From assembly GCA_947184155.2 (NCBI GenBank), contig CAMXCT020006573.1, positions 186,001 to 250,000 of the forward strand: a stretch of DNA of 64,000 nucleotides, given 5' to 3'. The stretch is from Cladocopium goreaui. Taxonomy: Eukaryota > Sar > Dinophyceae > Suessiales > Symbiodiniaceae. The translations under genes and the position numbers were made by a program. The notes under the pieces are model-generated. The model had not been told where the DNA came from, ran no database searches, and saw only the letters and a program-made list of their open reading frames with translations. Shown here piece after piece: positions 1 to 12,000 of the stretch. The first letter of the stretch is position 1. The number at the start of each line of letters is the position of its first letter.

Positions 1-3000
1 ACTTAGGATATTGTGGGATATTTGGACAATTGAAGTTCCCTTTCAAAGCACCTAACGACTCAACCGAATCAGCTGCAGGGCAGGGATTGGGTATGGATCC
101 GCCACAGGACATTCAGCTGAGACTCTGTCATGGTATGATCACCCAGAGATGTTCTGGGTGGTTTGGAAATTCTCGCTGAGAAGCCCGAGGTAGTGATATC
201 TTTTACGCGAACGGATGCTGGATCGGTGTTTCCTGCGAGGCTGCAAAAATCACTTTTACATACTTTTACAATATTTCTTCTGGCTCAAATCGGCGCTGCA
301 GTAGCTCCGGTTCTAAAGTTCTACTGCCATTGAAAAATCTTATATATGGTCTCAGTCTGTGTACTACCTTCAGGCACTGTCTTCCAAAACACTGATTCTG
401 TGTGTGTGTGTGCATGGGCAGCCTGACTCGGTTGGCGTCACAACCACCACTGGAACTTCCGCAAAAGGCTGGGTGAAGTCAACGCTGACCCATGATTGAG
501 TGTTGAGCGTGACTTCGCGCGCTTCCAGCGTTGCGGTCGAAGACGCAATTGTTGTAGTGGTTGTGGTGGTAGTGGTGGTGGTGGTGGTGGTGGTGGTGGT
601 TGTAGTGGTGGTTGTAGTGGTGGTTGTAGTGGTAGTTGTGGTGGTAGTTGTGGTTGTTGTTGTGGTTGTTGTTGTGGTTGTGGTGGTGGTGGTGGTGGTG
701 GTGGTTGTTGTCGTGGTGGTTGTCGTGGTGGTAGTCGTGGTGGTAGTCGTGGTAGTCGTGGTGGTTGTGGTCGTAGTGGTTGTAGTCGTGGCCATGGTCG
801 TAGTCGTGGTCGTAGTTGTGGTCGTAGTTGTGGTCGTAGTTGTAGTCGCTGTTGTAGTTGGAACTGTGGTTGTGGTTGCGGTGGTTGTGGTAGTTGTCGT
901 TGTGGTGGTTGTGGTAGTTGTCGTTGTGGTGGTTGTGGTTGTGGTAGTTGTCGTTGTGGTGGTTGTGGTTGTAGTAGTTGTTGTTGTGGTAGTTGTAGTC
1001 GTTGTAGTTGTGGTAGTCGTTGTAGGGGCTGGTGCTCTGCATCGATACGCGTCCAAAGCTTGCTTGATGTCCCCTGCAGACAAGGCATGGCGTTGCCCGA
1101 CGAGGCTCTGGGCAGACGATGGAATGGTGTTGAAGTACCAGCCTCATCGAGAGCTCTGCACGATAAATTAATGGCAATTCCCTCACGCCGGGTTCTTCAA
1201 AAAACACATCTGCCCAGCAACGATTCATGATCCGGGTCCCAAATAACCCCCGTGCTTCAAGGTTGCCAGCTCAAGTTCTCACGATTATGACTGTCAAGTG
1301 ACAACCTGGTTTTGGCGCCTGTTTCTCCCCAATTCTGAGGCGAGAGTTTCTAGTTTTTGTCAGCTATGTTCCCCCTTCTCTTCCTTCTGCGTGGTTTCTC
1401 TCGAAAGGGTTTTCACCGGATGAAGGTGATAAAGCGCTCAAACTGTGTTCAGCCCACGCGGTGCACGGATCTGGATGGATCTGGTGCTTCACCAGCCGCC
1501 AACCAGCATCCAACATCTCTAATGCGATTGAGCGACCGTCGTTGACAGTGCGGTCGGCATTTCGCTGTCGAAAGTAGTGCATAATGCTTTCCTTCGGACA
1601 AAAAAACACTTGGAAGACTCTGCTGCCCCATGGTCCAAAATAAAAGGGACTCGCAAATTCAAACAACCATGGAAATATCCACAGTTTTTAATCTTATACA
1701 TAGCCTTCTTTCCAAACCACGCAAAGACCATAATTTGAAATTGCCGCACTTGCGCTGGTCTGGAGATTTCTGTTTTGACGAGTATCAAAGTCATACGGAG
1801 CATAGCCAATTTGAGGATCGTCTCCACCATCATGTGCAGAACCGATGTAGGTATTGACGGCAGGGGTGTACTGACTTCCCCATGACTCAGTGTTCTGCCA
1901 AAACATCTCAAGGTGTGGTCCCTTGCCATGGTATTGTTGCGACCCATCAGCACGCTTTTGCTCATGGTTGACGCCCAAACCTCAGATCTGGACCATCTCA
2001 AAAGCACCAAAACCGAGTCGAAGTGTGGATCAAGCACAAACCTGAAGCCACTTGAGGTAGATATGTGTATTCATACAACATAGTGTAGTACATGTACACA
2101 TAACATAATACACATACAAAATCATACAAGTCCGCCCGCGAGACGTGGTAGTTTCCCCACTAGTAATTTGCATATTTTGCATATTTTGCATATCGGCAAA
2201 ACATCGTCCATGTTCGATCCGAAATTTCCGCAGCATGGGCTCCACTTGGGCTCAACTTTGGCCAACAAGCCCCAACTTCGGCCCAACCCGGGTCCACTTG
2301 GCTCAATGCCGCAACTTGGCCCCAAGTTGGGCCTGTTTGGGCTGTGGCCCAAGTTGAGGCCCACATGTCTTCAAAATGGAGGGGACATGGCGAAAACACC
2401 CGTTTTGATTTGTATTTCCCACATTTTTTTGGGCATCGATGACACGTCATGGTGCGCAGTGTTCCACCGTTGGGCCGCACTTCGAGCAAAAATGACACCA
2501 AAGGGTCCCAAGTTGCCCCTTGTTGAATATGCATCACATAGCTTCAGTTTAGCCCAACTTCAGCCCAACGTTACCAATTGGCTCCAACTTGGGCTCACGT
2601 TGGGCCCCAGATGCCTCCACACAGGACCAAGTTGCGCATGTTCAGCCCAACTTCTGTCCAAACGTGCCCAAGTTGCCCCAGTTGGGCTCAAGTTGAAGTT
2701 GGTGCCAACTGGCCCGAGTTCGGCGCAAGTTAGGCCCAAGTCCAAGGACGGCCAAGTTTGACCCCAGTTGGCTTTGGTTGGGCCAAGTAGGCCGCTTCTT
2801 TCCTCTCTGGCTTATTCCCTGGGTGCGGGCACTACTCGTCGCGAAGCGACTCGAACTAATTTTCAATCATCAACCATCGTCAAACCACATCTTCCAGTTC
2901 TTCAACCCAGGCACCATGGCCAAGTTCATGAACCATTGATCCTTTGTGGCTCATGGTTTTGCACCATCCCAGGTTGATCTTGTGGTAAGTCGAAGGTCGT

Positions 3001-6000
3001 CCCAAGTAGGCCCAACAGCTTCCTTCAGCATAGATGCCCACCAGGATGTAAGGATATGCCTTGTGAGCAAAATGACTCCCAGATCTCCCAGGCTTCGATT
3101 AATCAAACTCATTTCAAGAGCAGTTTGGATAGGCCTTAGCAGCCTTAGCACCCCAGCCTCATGCTTGGTCACTCTTTTGTGGTTTCAACATGATCCGAAG
3201 TAGAACTGAAACTACAAGCTCCAAATCTAGAAGACAATAAAGCCATGAGCCCTTCATTAACCTCACCAGATCAAGTTTCCGCGTTATCATCCTCCACCAC
3301 TGCGATGCAGGTGTGCGTGCGCCAGTCTGCTGCTGCTGCACGGAAAGCTTCCTTGCGAGTGTCATCAACACCAACATCAAACTTGTAGCGCACCATGACA
3401 TACCTCGGACACGGACAGTTAGCACCAGAAAAATCTAAGATTCGACAAGTGGATCTAACCGGAGAGACCTGAGCAGCAATTGAAGCCTTCAGTTTATCCA
3501 CGTGCCAAAGTAAAATCTCTGAAATGCCCATCCCTGACCTGCATCGAATGCTCCCTTGAAGGTGTTCTGTCCACTGTGGGTCGAGACAGGTCTTTGCAAT
3601 GCGGAAATCTACATGGAAGGCGAAGTAGGTAAGAAAGTCCGAGGTCCAATGCAACGAGGGATTGTGTTTATCCGCTCTGCACACCACGCGAAGTAGCGGA
3701 TGGATGGCACTAAGATTCCACAAGGCACCTTCCTAAAAATGCCTATTCCATCCCCCTCTGGATTAAGTAAAAAGGGTGGGTGGGTCAATTCTTTAGTGGA
3801 CCCAGGGGGGCTAGAAGTGGGACATCTGAAGAATGGAACCCCGAGCTCTATAGAATGGAGAGACCGGACTAACATATCATAACAAATCTCTATAGAATGG
3901 AACCCCAATCTCTACAGAATGGAACCTCCGAGGGTCTTACAAACAGAGGCATGTCCATAAAATGGAAGAATCGGTGATTGTCTTGAAAAGTGCTTTATTT
4001 CATTTTTTCCTCTATTTTTCTCTAGGAAATGGTGAACAGAGAAGTTTTGAAATTACGTGAAAATTTTGTTTGTATTTCAAGATCTTGGACCACCATTCTT
4101 TAGAGATTTATAATATGTTGTAACTGTTTATGATATGTCAGTGTTTCCGCACGTTTTTTTCTATAAAATGGAGGGCCCCAGCACATACCCCTTGATGTCA
4201 TTGAACTAGTGAGCTCTATAAAATGGAGGGCGTCGTGATGTCATTTAACCAATGTGCTCTAAAAAATGGAACTTCGTTTTTTTGAAAACACACAACTGGT
4301 GTCTAAAGAATGGGAAATTGTAAATTTAGAGTCGAGGTGATCCCGGATGATAACCCGGAACTCAAAAACATGGAACCTCCAGCTTCCACCAGATGAGGTC
4401 AAATAGCGACCAATATGCCTCTAAAGAATGCAAGTGGTCAAAGATGGAAAACCCATAAAATCCAAATCACTAAGTAATCGTGGGGCCCAGGCCCGCCATT
4501 TCCTAGGGGAAATTCCAAGGGGCATCCTATTCCTACTACAAGTCATCACTGACAAATGGGAACTTACATCAGACATGCAATGAAATACATGGGACACAAT
4601 TCGGAACTCATCAATGTCACATTCTCCGACAAAATAACCAGGGTATGGTTCTTGGTGTCTGGTTGCTCTTGCCATTGGCTGAGCATGCCTTCTGGAGCTA
4701 CAGTGGTGCGTTCGATCCACGGCCTTGCCGCTTGGCAACCATCGTCATCGTCACATGGCCTGGTGAGGCAAGCCGCTGCTCTTGCCGTGGCAAAATGTTG
4801 AAACATTTTGCTGACTTAACAGTTGGCGCGATATCGTTGTTGTGGGATTGAACAATGCACCCCCCGATCGCCCCAATGCGGAAAGAGAAAATGACACAAC
4901 CCGGGTGTTCATCATGACACACTTAAAATCAACGTGAATAAAGGCGAATCAACCCAAATCGGACAAGTGCACCTGTCCCACATAGGGTCTTCTTTTCCTG
5001 AAGCCGCGCGCTCTTTTTGGATCTGTTGGCTCTCGGCATCGAACTTCTGAAGTAACTCCGGTGGGATCTTTCCGTCTTCCTCCTGGAACTTTGAGCGACG
5101 GTTGTCTCTTAATTCAATAGTCACTTCAGGGGTCAACCGATGAGGAAAGCATTATTATTGATATTGTTGTTGTCAATTCTCCTATTCATACAGTAGCTTG
5201 AGCAGGCGCAGGCGCACACACGCACACACACACTCTCTCTCTCTCTCTCCCTCTCTCTCACTCTCTCTCTCTCTCTACCCCTCACCCTGCGCTCTCCCTG
5301 CCCTTTCCCTGCCCCCTGTTTTCTCGCTGCCCTCTCCCTGCCCTCTCCCTGCCCTCTTCCTGCCCTCTCCCTCTCCCTCTCCCTCTCCTCTCTCACCTCT
5401 CTCACCTCTCTCACCTCTCTCACCTCTCTCACCTCTCTCACCTCTCTCACCTCTCTCACCTCTCTCACCTCTCTCACCTCTCTCCTCTCTCCTCACCTCT
5501 CTCCTCTCTCCTCACCTCTCTCTCCTCCCCTCTCTCCTCTCTCCTCACCTCTCTCACCTCTCTCACCTCTCTCAACCTCGCTCACCTCTCTCACCTCTCT
5601 CCCTCTCTCACCTCTCTCTCCTCTCTCTCCTCTCTCCTCTCTCCTCTCTCCTCTCCCCTCCGCTCCTCACCTCCTCCCTCCTCCCTCCTCCCTCCTCCCT
5701 CCTCCCTCCTCCCTCTCCCCTCCTCCTCTCGCCCTCCTCCTCCTCCCTCTCCCTCTCTCTGTCTCTCTATCTATCTATCTATCTGTCTGTCTGTCTGTCT
5801 AATCTAATCTAATCTAATCTAAATCTAATCTAATCTAATTATCTATTCAAATCTAATTATCGATTCTATCCAATCATCTATTCAAATCTAATTATCTATT
5901 CAAATCTAATTATCTATCTATCTATCTATCTATCCATCCATCCATCTATCTATCTATTATCCTATCTTATCTCTATTATCCTATCTGATCTATCTTATCC

Positions 6001-9000
6001 TATCCTATCTTATCTATCTTATCCTATCCTATCCTATCCTATCTTATCTTATCTTATCTTATCTATCTCTCTCTCTCTCTCTCTGTCTCTCTGTGTGTCT
6101 CTCTGTGTGTCTCTCTGTGTCTCTCTGTGTCTCTCTATGTCTCTCTGTGTCTCTCTGTGTCTCTCTGTGTCTCTCTGTGTCTCTCTGTGTCTCTCTGTGT
6201 CTCTCTGTGTCTCTCTGTGTCTCTCTGTGTCTCTCTGTGTCTCTCTGTGTCTCTCTGTGTCTCTCTGTGTCTCTCTGTGTCTCTCTGTGTCTCTCTGTCT
6301 CTCTCTCTCTCTCTCGCTGTCTCTCTGTCTCTCTGTCTCTCTGTCTCTCTGTCTCTCTCTCTCTCTCTCCCACTCTCCCCCTTCATAGATCTGGATATAA
6401 TCATTCGTCATAATTATTCGTGGGTCAACTAATGTTTCAACCAATTTCCGCTAGGCGTATTTGAGAGGCACTATCTCTCCTGTTCTTCAGAAATGTCGGT
6501 TCCAGTAACAATGGAATCCACGTAGATGGTGTTGCCAACATGCCTCAAAAATTGCAGTGAAAGGAGCACTCACACAGAAACTATCAACATCTTGAAATAT
6601 CTTGAATATGCCAGAATAGTGAAAGAATTTCAAAGGCGGAATCTGAGCATATCTGAGCCGTGGTGCAACATTTGCAAGTGCTCGGGCACAGAGCCCCCTG
6701 AAACGAAAGGACCAATCCACCGGTAGACACGAACAGGGCATTGCATTTCTGTGTCGGGAAGCTGCTTGGCCAATGGTAGCAATAGGCCCGTCGTTCGTGG
6801 AGCCGCCATCTGCCACACGTCTTTGTTGAGCAGGGAGGCACCACAGCGACACTCTTCACCCACCAAACCAAACAGATCCAATCCAGCACCGATGCAAAAT
6901 TCAAAGCAAAGCTCTGGTGTCATGTCGTGGTTCGTTTGCAAACGGTAGAACCTCATTGAACCAGACGCTTGCCTAGTTTGATCTATTCTGTCAAGAACAT
7001 CTAGCTGTGTAGCGCACAAGACAAACCCTTTGTAGCTTTGAACTGATTTTTGGATACCTCTTTCGGCTCAGTTGCCCCTCCACTCACAAGCCCATGGTTT
7101 CTGTCAAGGATCGGCAAACCGCTTCGACATGCAGCGCTGTCATCGGTCCAGTCTCGGCATTTGAAGTCCGCTGCCTCTTCTGTTTCACCAGTGACGTCGC
7201 CGTCGCCTGCAAGCGACAGGTTGAGAAAGTGGCAGGTCACCTTTGGGGATTCTCAGATGATATCAAAAAAAATGAAACATTTTGAAATCTTAGATACCGC
7301 ATATTTTTATATGTGGGTTCCATGAAATTTCATGACAACCTGTGTCCAGGTATGTCCTGGGAAAGCAATGCTGTGATTTTTGAGGCTTCCCTGCATCCAA
7401 ATCCAGCCTAGTGGAAAGCAGCCGACCAACTCAAACTCACTGTCCCGGCTTTCTCCAAATTCTGAGTTGCCACCTTGGGACCAGGCCCTGCATACAACAG
7501 CTGGAGAGAACCCAAGAAAGGGGTGAAACTGTCTCCAGTTTGAACTGAGACGGGGCATTCGCTGCACTCATCAATGCCAAAAAGAATTCAAAAGTGGGCA
7601 CAGCACACCAAAGACTAAAGATACAACAGCGCGAAAACACGGACCAAAACGTGTCAAAACATTCCAATTCCAGCACATACTCCAGTGGCCATCCCTCCAA
7701 GGGCTATCCCAAAGTTTGAAAAACCAGTACATTGGAAAACTACAATTGCAAATGGAGGCAATGAACTCACACCAACGAGATGCCAAGAGGTAGGAGGCAG
7801 AGGTTCCGTGATTGACCACAGCCAAGATATGCAAAAAATGTGTCATTTTGCGAGGTACTTGTCCTTTTTCAACATTGGACCATGCGCCAATATCTTGTCG
7901 AGAGACTATGGGATGCCACGGCAAAGATGGTGCTTTCATAATGAAAATGATTGCATTGGGACGCATTTGGTGCATGCGCAGTTGAGGGATATGACAACCA
8001 ACCAGCCTGCGTTGGAATTGACGCTAAGGTGTGCACTGGGTTCGTCTTCTTCATCACAGTCGCTGCACTCTTTGGGGCACGAAAGGACTCCGCAGTGGCA
8101 ACGCCTAGGCAGAATAAAAGTATTGTGTCAACACGGGTCTTCCACATAGGAAAACTGCGAAAATAGGAACGGGTTTAGTGAACTGGTAGCAAACCTTGCA
8201 CAGGCAGTCCTTGAATTTGGCTCTGAATGCGCTGACACGATTGAAAACTGCTTGCAGGCGGCATCTTTTGACACTTCATAAGCTCCACCCTGGGGCTATT
8301 GTGGAAATCATGAGCAAATCCAAGCGGCTTGTACTTCCGAGGCTTCATCAAATGCCCACATTCGTGATCATCAAGCTGTTCAGCATTTAGTGAGTAGCAC
8401 TTCACCTGGCCGAAGGTGTCTGATATGTTCGGGTCAAAAATTGGGCAGTTCTACTTTGGATGAAGTCCCATGCCTCTACTTTAGAGTCGTTTCCTGTTGA
8501 TCCCAAGGTCACCCGGACACGCAAAGACACACGTTTCGATCTATATATATATATTATAAATATATATATATATTATAAATATATATATATATATAGATGT
8601 AGTTGGCTGGCGGCGGATAGCACGCCGCCAGCTTTCGTGCGTTTTTCTGTTTCTCTTCTACTTTTTCTCACGCGGTCTTGCTCTGTCGATGGGGTGGGGT
8701 GGGCCTGGGTGGGGTGGGGTGGGGTATTAACGTCATGTGCAGAGTGCGTGGAACGCGCTCTTGCCTAACACGCTCTTGATGTTACGCTCAGCACTTCTTC
8801 AAGGAACTTCTCACACGCCCTTGATGTTACGCTCAGCACTCTTTCCTAGCAACTTCTCACACGCTCTTGATGTTACGCTCTGCACTTCTTCAAGGAATTT
8901 CTCACACGCTCTTGATGTTACGCTCTGCACTTCTTCAGAGAACGTCCAGCACGCTCTTGATGTTACGATCTGCGCTTCTTCAAGGAACTTCTCATAACGC

Positions 9001-12000
9001 TCTTGATGTTACGCTCAGCCTTTTTCCGAGCAATTTCTCACACGCTCTCGATGTTACGCTCCGCACTTCTTCAGGAAACGTCCAACACGCTCTGAATGTT
9101 ACGCTTCAGCACTTTCAAGGAACTTCTGTCCAACACTTCTTGAATGTTACACTCTCAAAGGAACTTTTCTCACACGCTCTTGATGTTACGCTCAGCACTT
9201 CTTCAAGGAACTTCTCACACGCCCTTGATGTTACGCTCAGCACTCTTTCCTAGCAACTTCTCACACGCTCTTGATGTTACGCTCTGCACTTCTTCAAGGA
9301 ATTTCTCACACGCTCTTGATGTTACGCTCTGCACTTCTTCAAGGAACTTGTAACACGCTCATGGTGTTATGTTCTGTACTTTTCTAAGTATTTTGAAACA
9401 CGCTCTGGATGTGATGCTGTTGCCTGACTATGTCCCAGGTTTATTTAAATGTTTTTACCACAATTCCATTGTTTGTGAGTTAAAAGTCATGGGATTCATG
9501 AGGATTTTAATGGTAGTCTTTGAACGCTTCCCTTCGCGAGGTTGGAATGTATCAAAATTTAACTCACGTCCTGCAAAGCTTGTGACAGAAAGAAATACAC
9601 ACTTACAGATACAACATTGATAAAACGAAGTAGTTTGTCGCAGGATTTGAGAGGGTCCAAAAAATGGACGAAAGCAGAAAACCCAGAGAAAACACAGGGA
9701 AAGTGAACTTGCAACGGTTGGAAAAACAAGCGGCGTTCTATCCGCCGCTTACCTAGTTATATATAAGTTCATATACTTAAAATATTTATAATTATGAATA
9801 ACAAAAAATAAAGGAAAATAAAATATACTATATAATTATACATAATTAAATATAAGTACTGTAATAAATAAAGAAAAGAACAACATGTTAATTCCACATA
9901 ATTAAATATAAATACTGTAAATATAAATACAATGCTGTATAAGTATATATAACAATGAATAACTATATAATTATAAAAACAAAAACATGAATATACATAT
10001 ATATAATACAAAACTATATATAAGTAACTATACTTAAAGATAACTATATATAATTATAAATAAAACTAACTGTATATAATTCTAAATGAACCAATATAGT
10101 TATATATATATAGTAATATACATGTATACATATTTCATTATATATATATATAATATTGCATTATATTACCACAAATTTGCCGTATTGAGTGCCGCCCAAT
10201 GGAAATCGCCTCACGCTTCTGAAAGGCAGGCTTGTTTCCGAATGCGCGCCTTCCGTGACACAGGCAGTCGTTAAGGAGCCCGAAGGCCCGAAGAGAACTG
10301 GGTCCTAAAAACACTATCCATATTCGCACCGATATGTAATGTATGCTTGCGATCGCAAGCAATTCATATTTAGTTCGGTTTCGTGTTCCACTGCCCAATC
10401 AAGTCGCTCATCTCACGGAAATCCACAGTGGATGCCGCCACGGAAAATTAAAGGACCAGATAACCCCACATGTTAAGCATGCTGATTGTTATGAGACGAA
10501 GGTGATGACTTGGGATGGTGCAAGCAGATGATAATTGGATGGGGAATAGGTAGGTGGATAGATAGATCGATGGATAGAAAGATAAATAGGTAAACAGATT
10601 TACACAGAGAAACCTTTACACAGAGAAGCCTTTACACAGAGCAGCTTTTACACACAGAAGCATTTACACAAAGAAACCTCTACACACAGAAGCTTTTAGA
10701 CAGACCAGATTTTACACAGAAGCCTTTAACATAGAGAAGCCTTTACACAGAGCAGTTTTTACACACAGAAGTTTTTACGAACTGAAACCCTTACACAGAG
10801 CACCTTTCACACAAAGGCGCTTTCCACACAGACGCTTTTAAAATGAGCAGCTTTTACGCAGAAGTTTTTACACAAAGAGCAGTTTTTACACACAGAAGCT
10901 TTTACAGAGAGAGGCCTCTACACGCAGACGCTTTTACACACAGACACTTTTACACACAGAAGCTTTTACACAGGGAAGCCTTTGCACAAAGCAGCTTTTA
11001 CACACAGAAGTATCTACACAGAGAAGCCTTTACACACAGAAGCTTTTACACGGGGCAGCTTTTGCACAAAGGCCTTTTACACACAGGCACTTTTCCACAC
11101 AGAGCAGCTTTTACACACAGAAGCTTTTACACAGAGAAGCCTTTTACCCACAGACATACACAGACACTTTTACACACAGACGCTTTTACACAGGGGTGCC
11201 TTTACACAGCGCAGTCTTTGCACACAGAAGCTTTTACGAAGGGAAGCCCTTACACAGAGCACCTTTCACACAAAGGCGCTTTACAAACAAACGCTTTTAC
11301 ATAGAGCAACTTTTACAGAAAGAGAGTTTTAACACACAGAAGCTTTTACACAGAGAAGCCTTTACACACAAACGCTTTTACACACAGACACTTTTACACA
11401 CAGAAGCTTCTACACAGGGATGCCTTTACACAGAGCAGCTTTTACACACAGAAGATTTTACGCAGGGAAGCCTTTTCACAAGGCACCTTTCACACAAAGG
11501 CATTTTACAAACAAACGCTTTTACATAGAGCAACTTTTACAGAAAGAGAGTTTTAACACACAGAAGCTTTTACACAGAGAAGCCTTTACACACAAACGCT
11601 TTTACACACAGACACTTTTACACACAGACACTTTTACACACAGAAGCTTTTACACAGGGAAGCCTTTGCACAGGGAAGTATTTACACAGAGAAGCCTTTA
11701 CACGCAGAAGCTTTTTTACACAGGGCAGCTTTTGCACAAAGGCCTTTTACACGCAGGCACTTTTCCACACAGAGCAGCTTTTACACACAGAAGCTTTTAC
11801 ACAGAAAGCCTTTTACACACAGACGTACGCAAACACTTTTGCACAAAGCAGCTTTTACACAGAGAAGCTTCTACACACAGACCCTTTTAGACACAGACAC
11901 TTTTACACACAGAAGCTTTTACACAGGGAAGCCTTTGCACACGTTTACACAGAGAAGCCTTTACACACAGGAGCTTTTACACAGGGCAGCTTTTGCACAA

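Noticed and set aside
496..1230. Plus-strand Gly/Cys/Arg-rich and poly-Val ORFs
   Set aside because: They are antisense translations of the trinucleotide repeat that encodes the poly-Thr linker on the minus strand.
1449..1631. Alternative frame RRSLNRIRDVGC read as the astacin C-terminal LSxxDI motif
   Set aside because: The true motif (LSAGDIKQALDAYRC) is in the next exon at 1040-1085, in phase; the resemblance is accidental.
2160..2761. Plus and minus ORFs with GPSWAQ repeats
   Set aside because: They lie in the intron between the two halves of the zinc-binding motif and follow a degenerate nucleotide repeat.
5198..6444. Ser/Leu/Pro- and Arg/Glu-rich ORFs on both strands
   Set aside because: Pure translations of CT/GA microsatellites; all frames are open.
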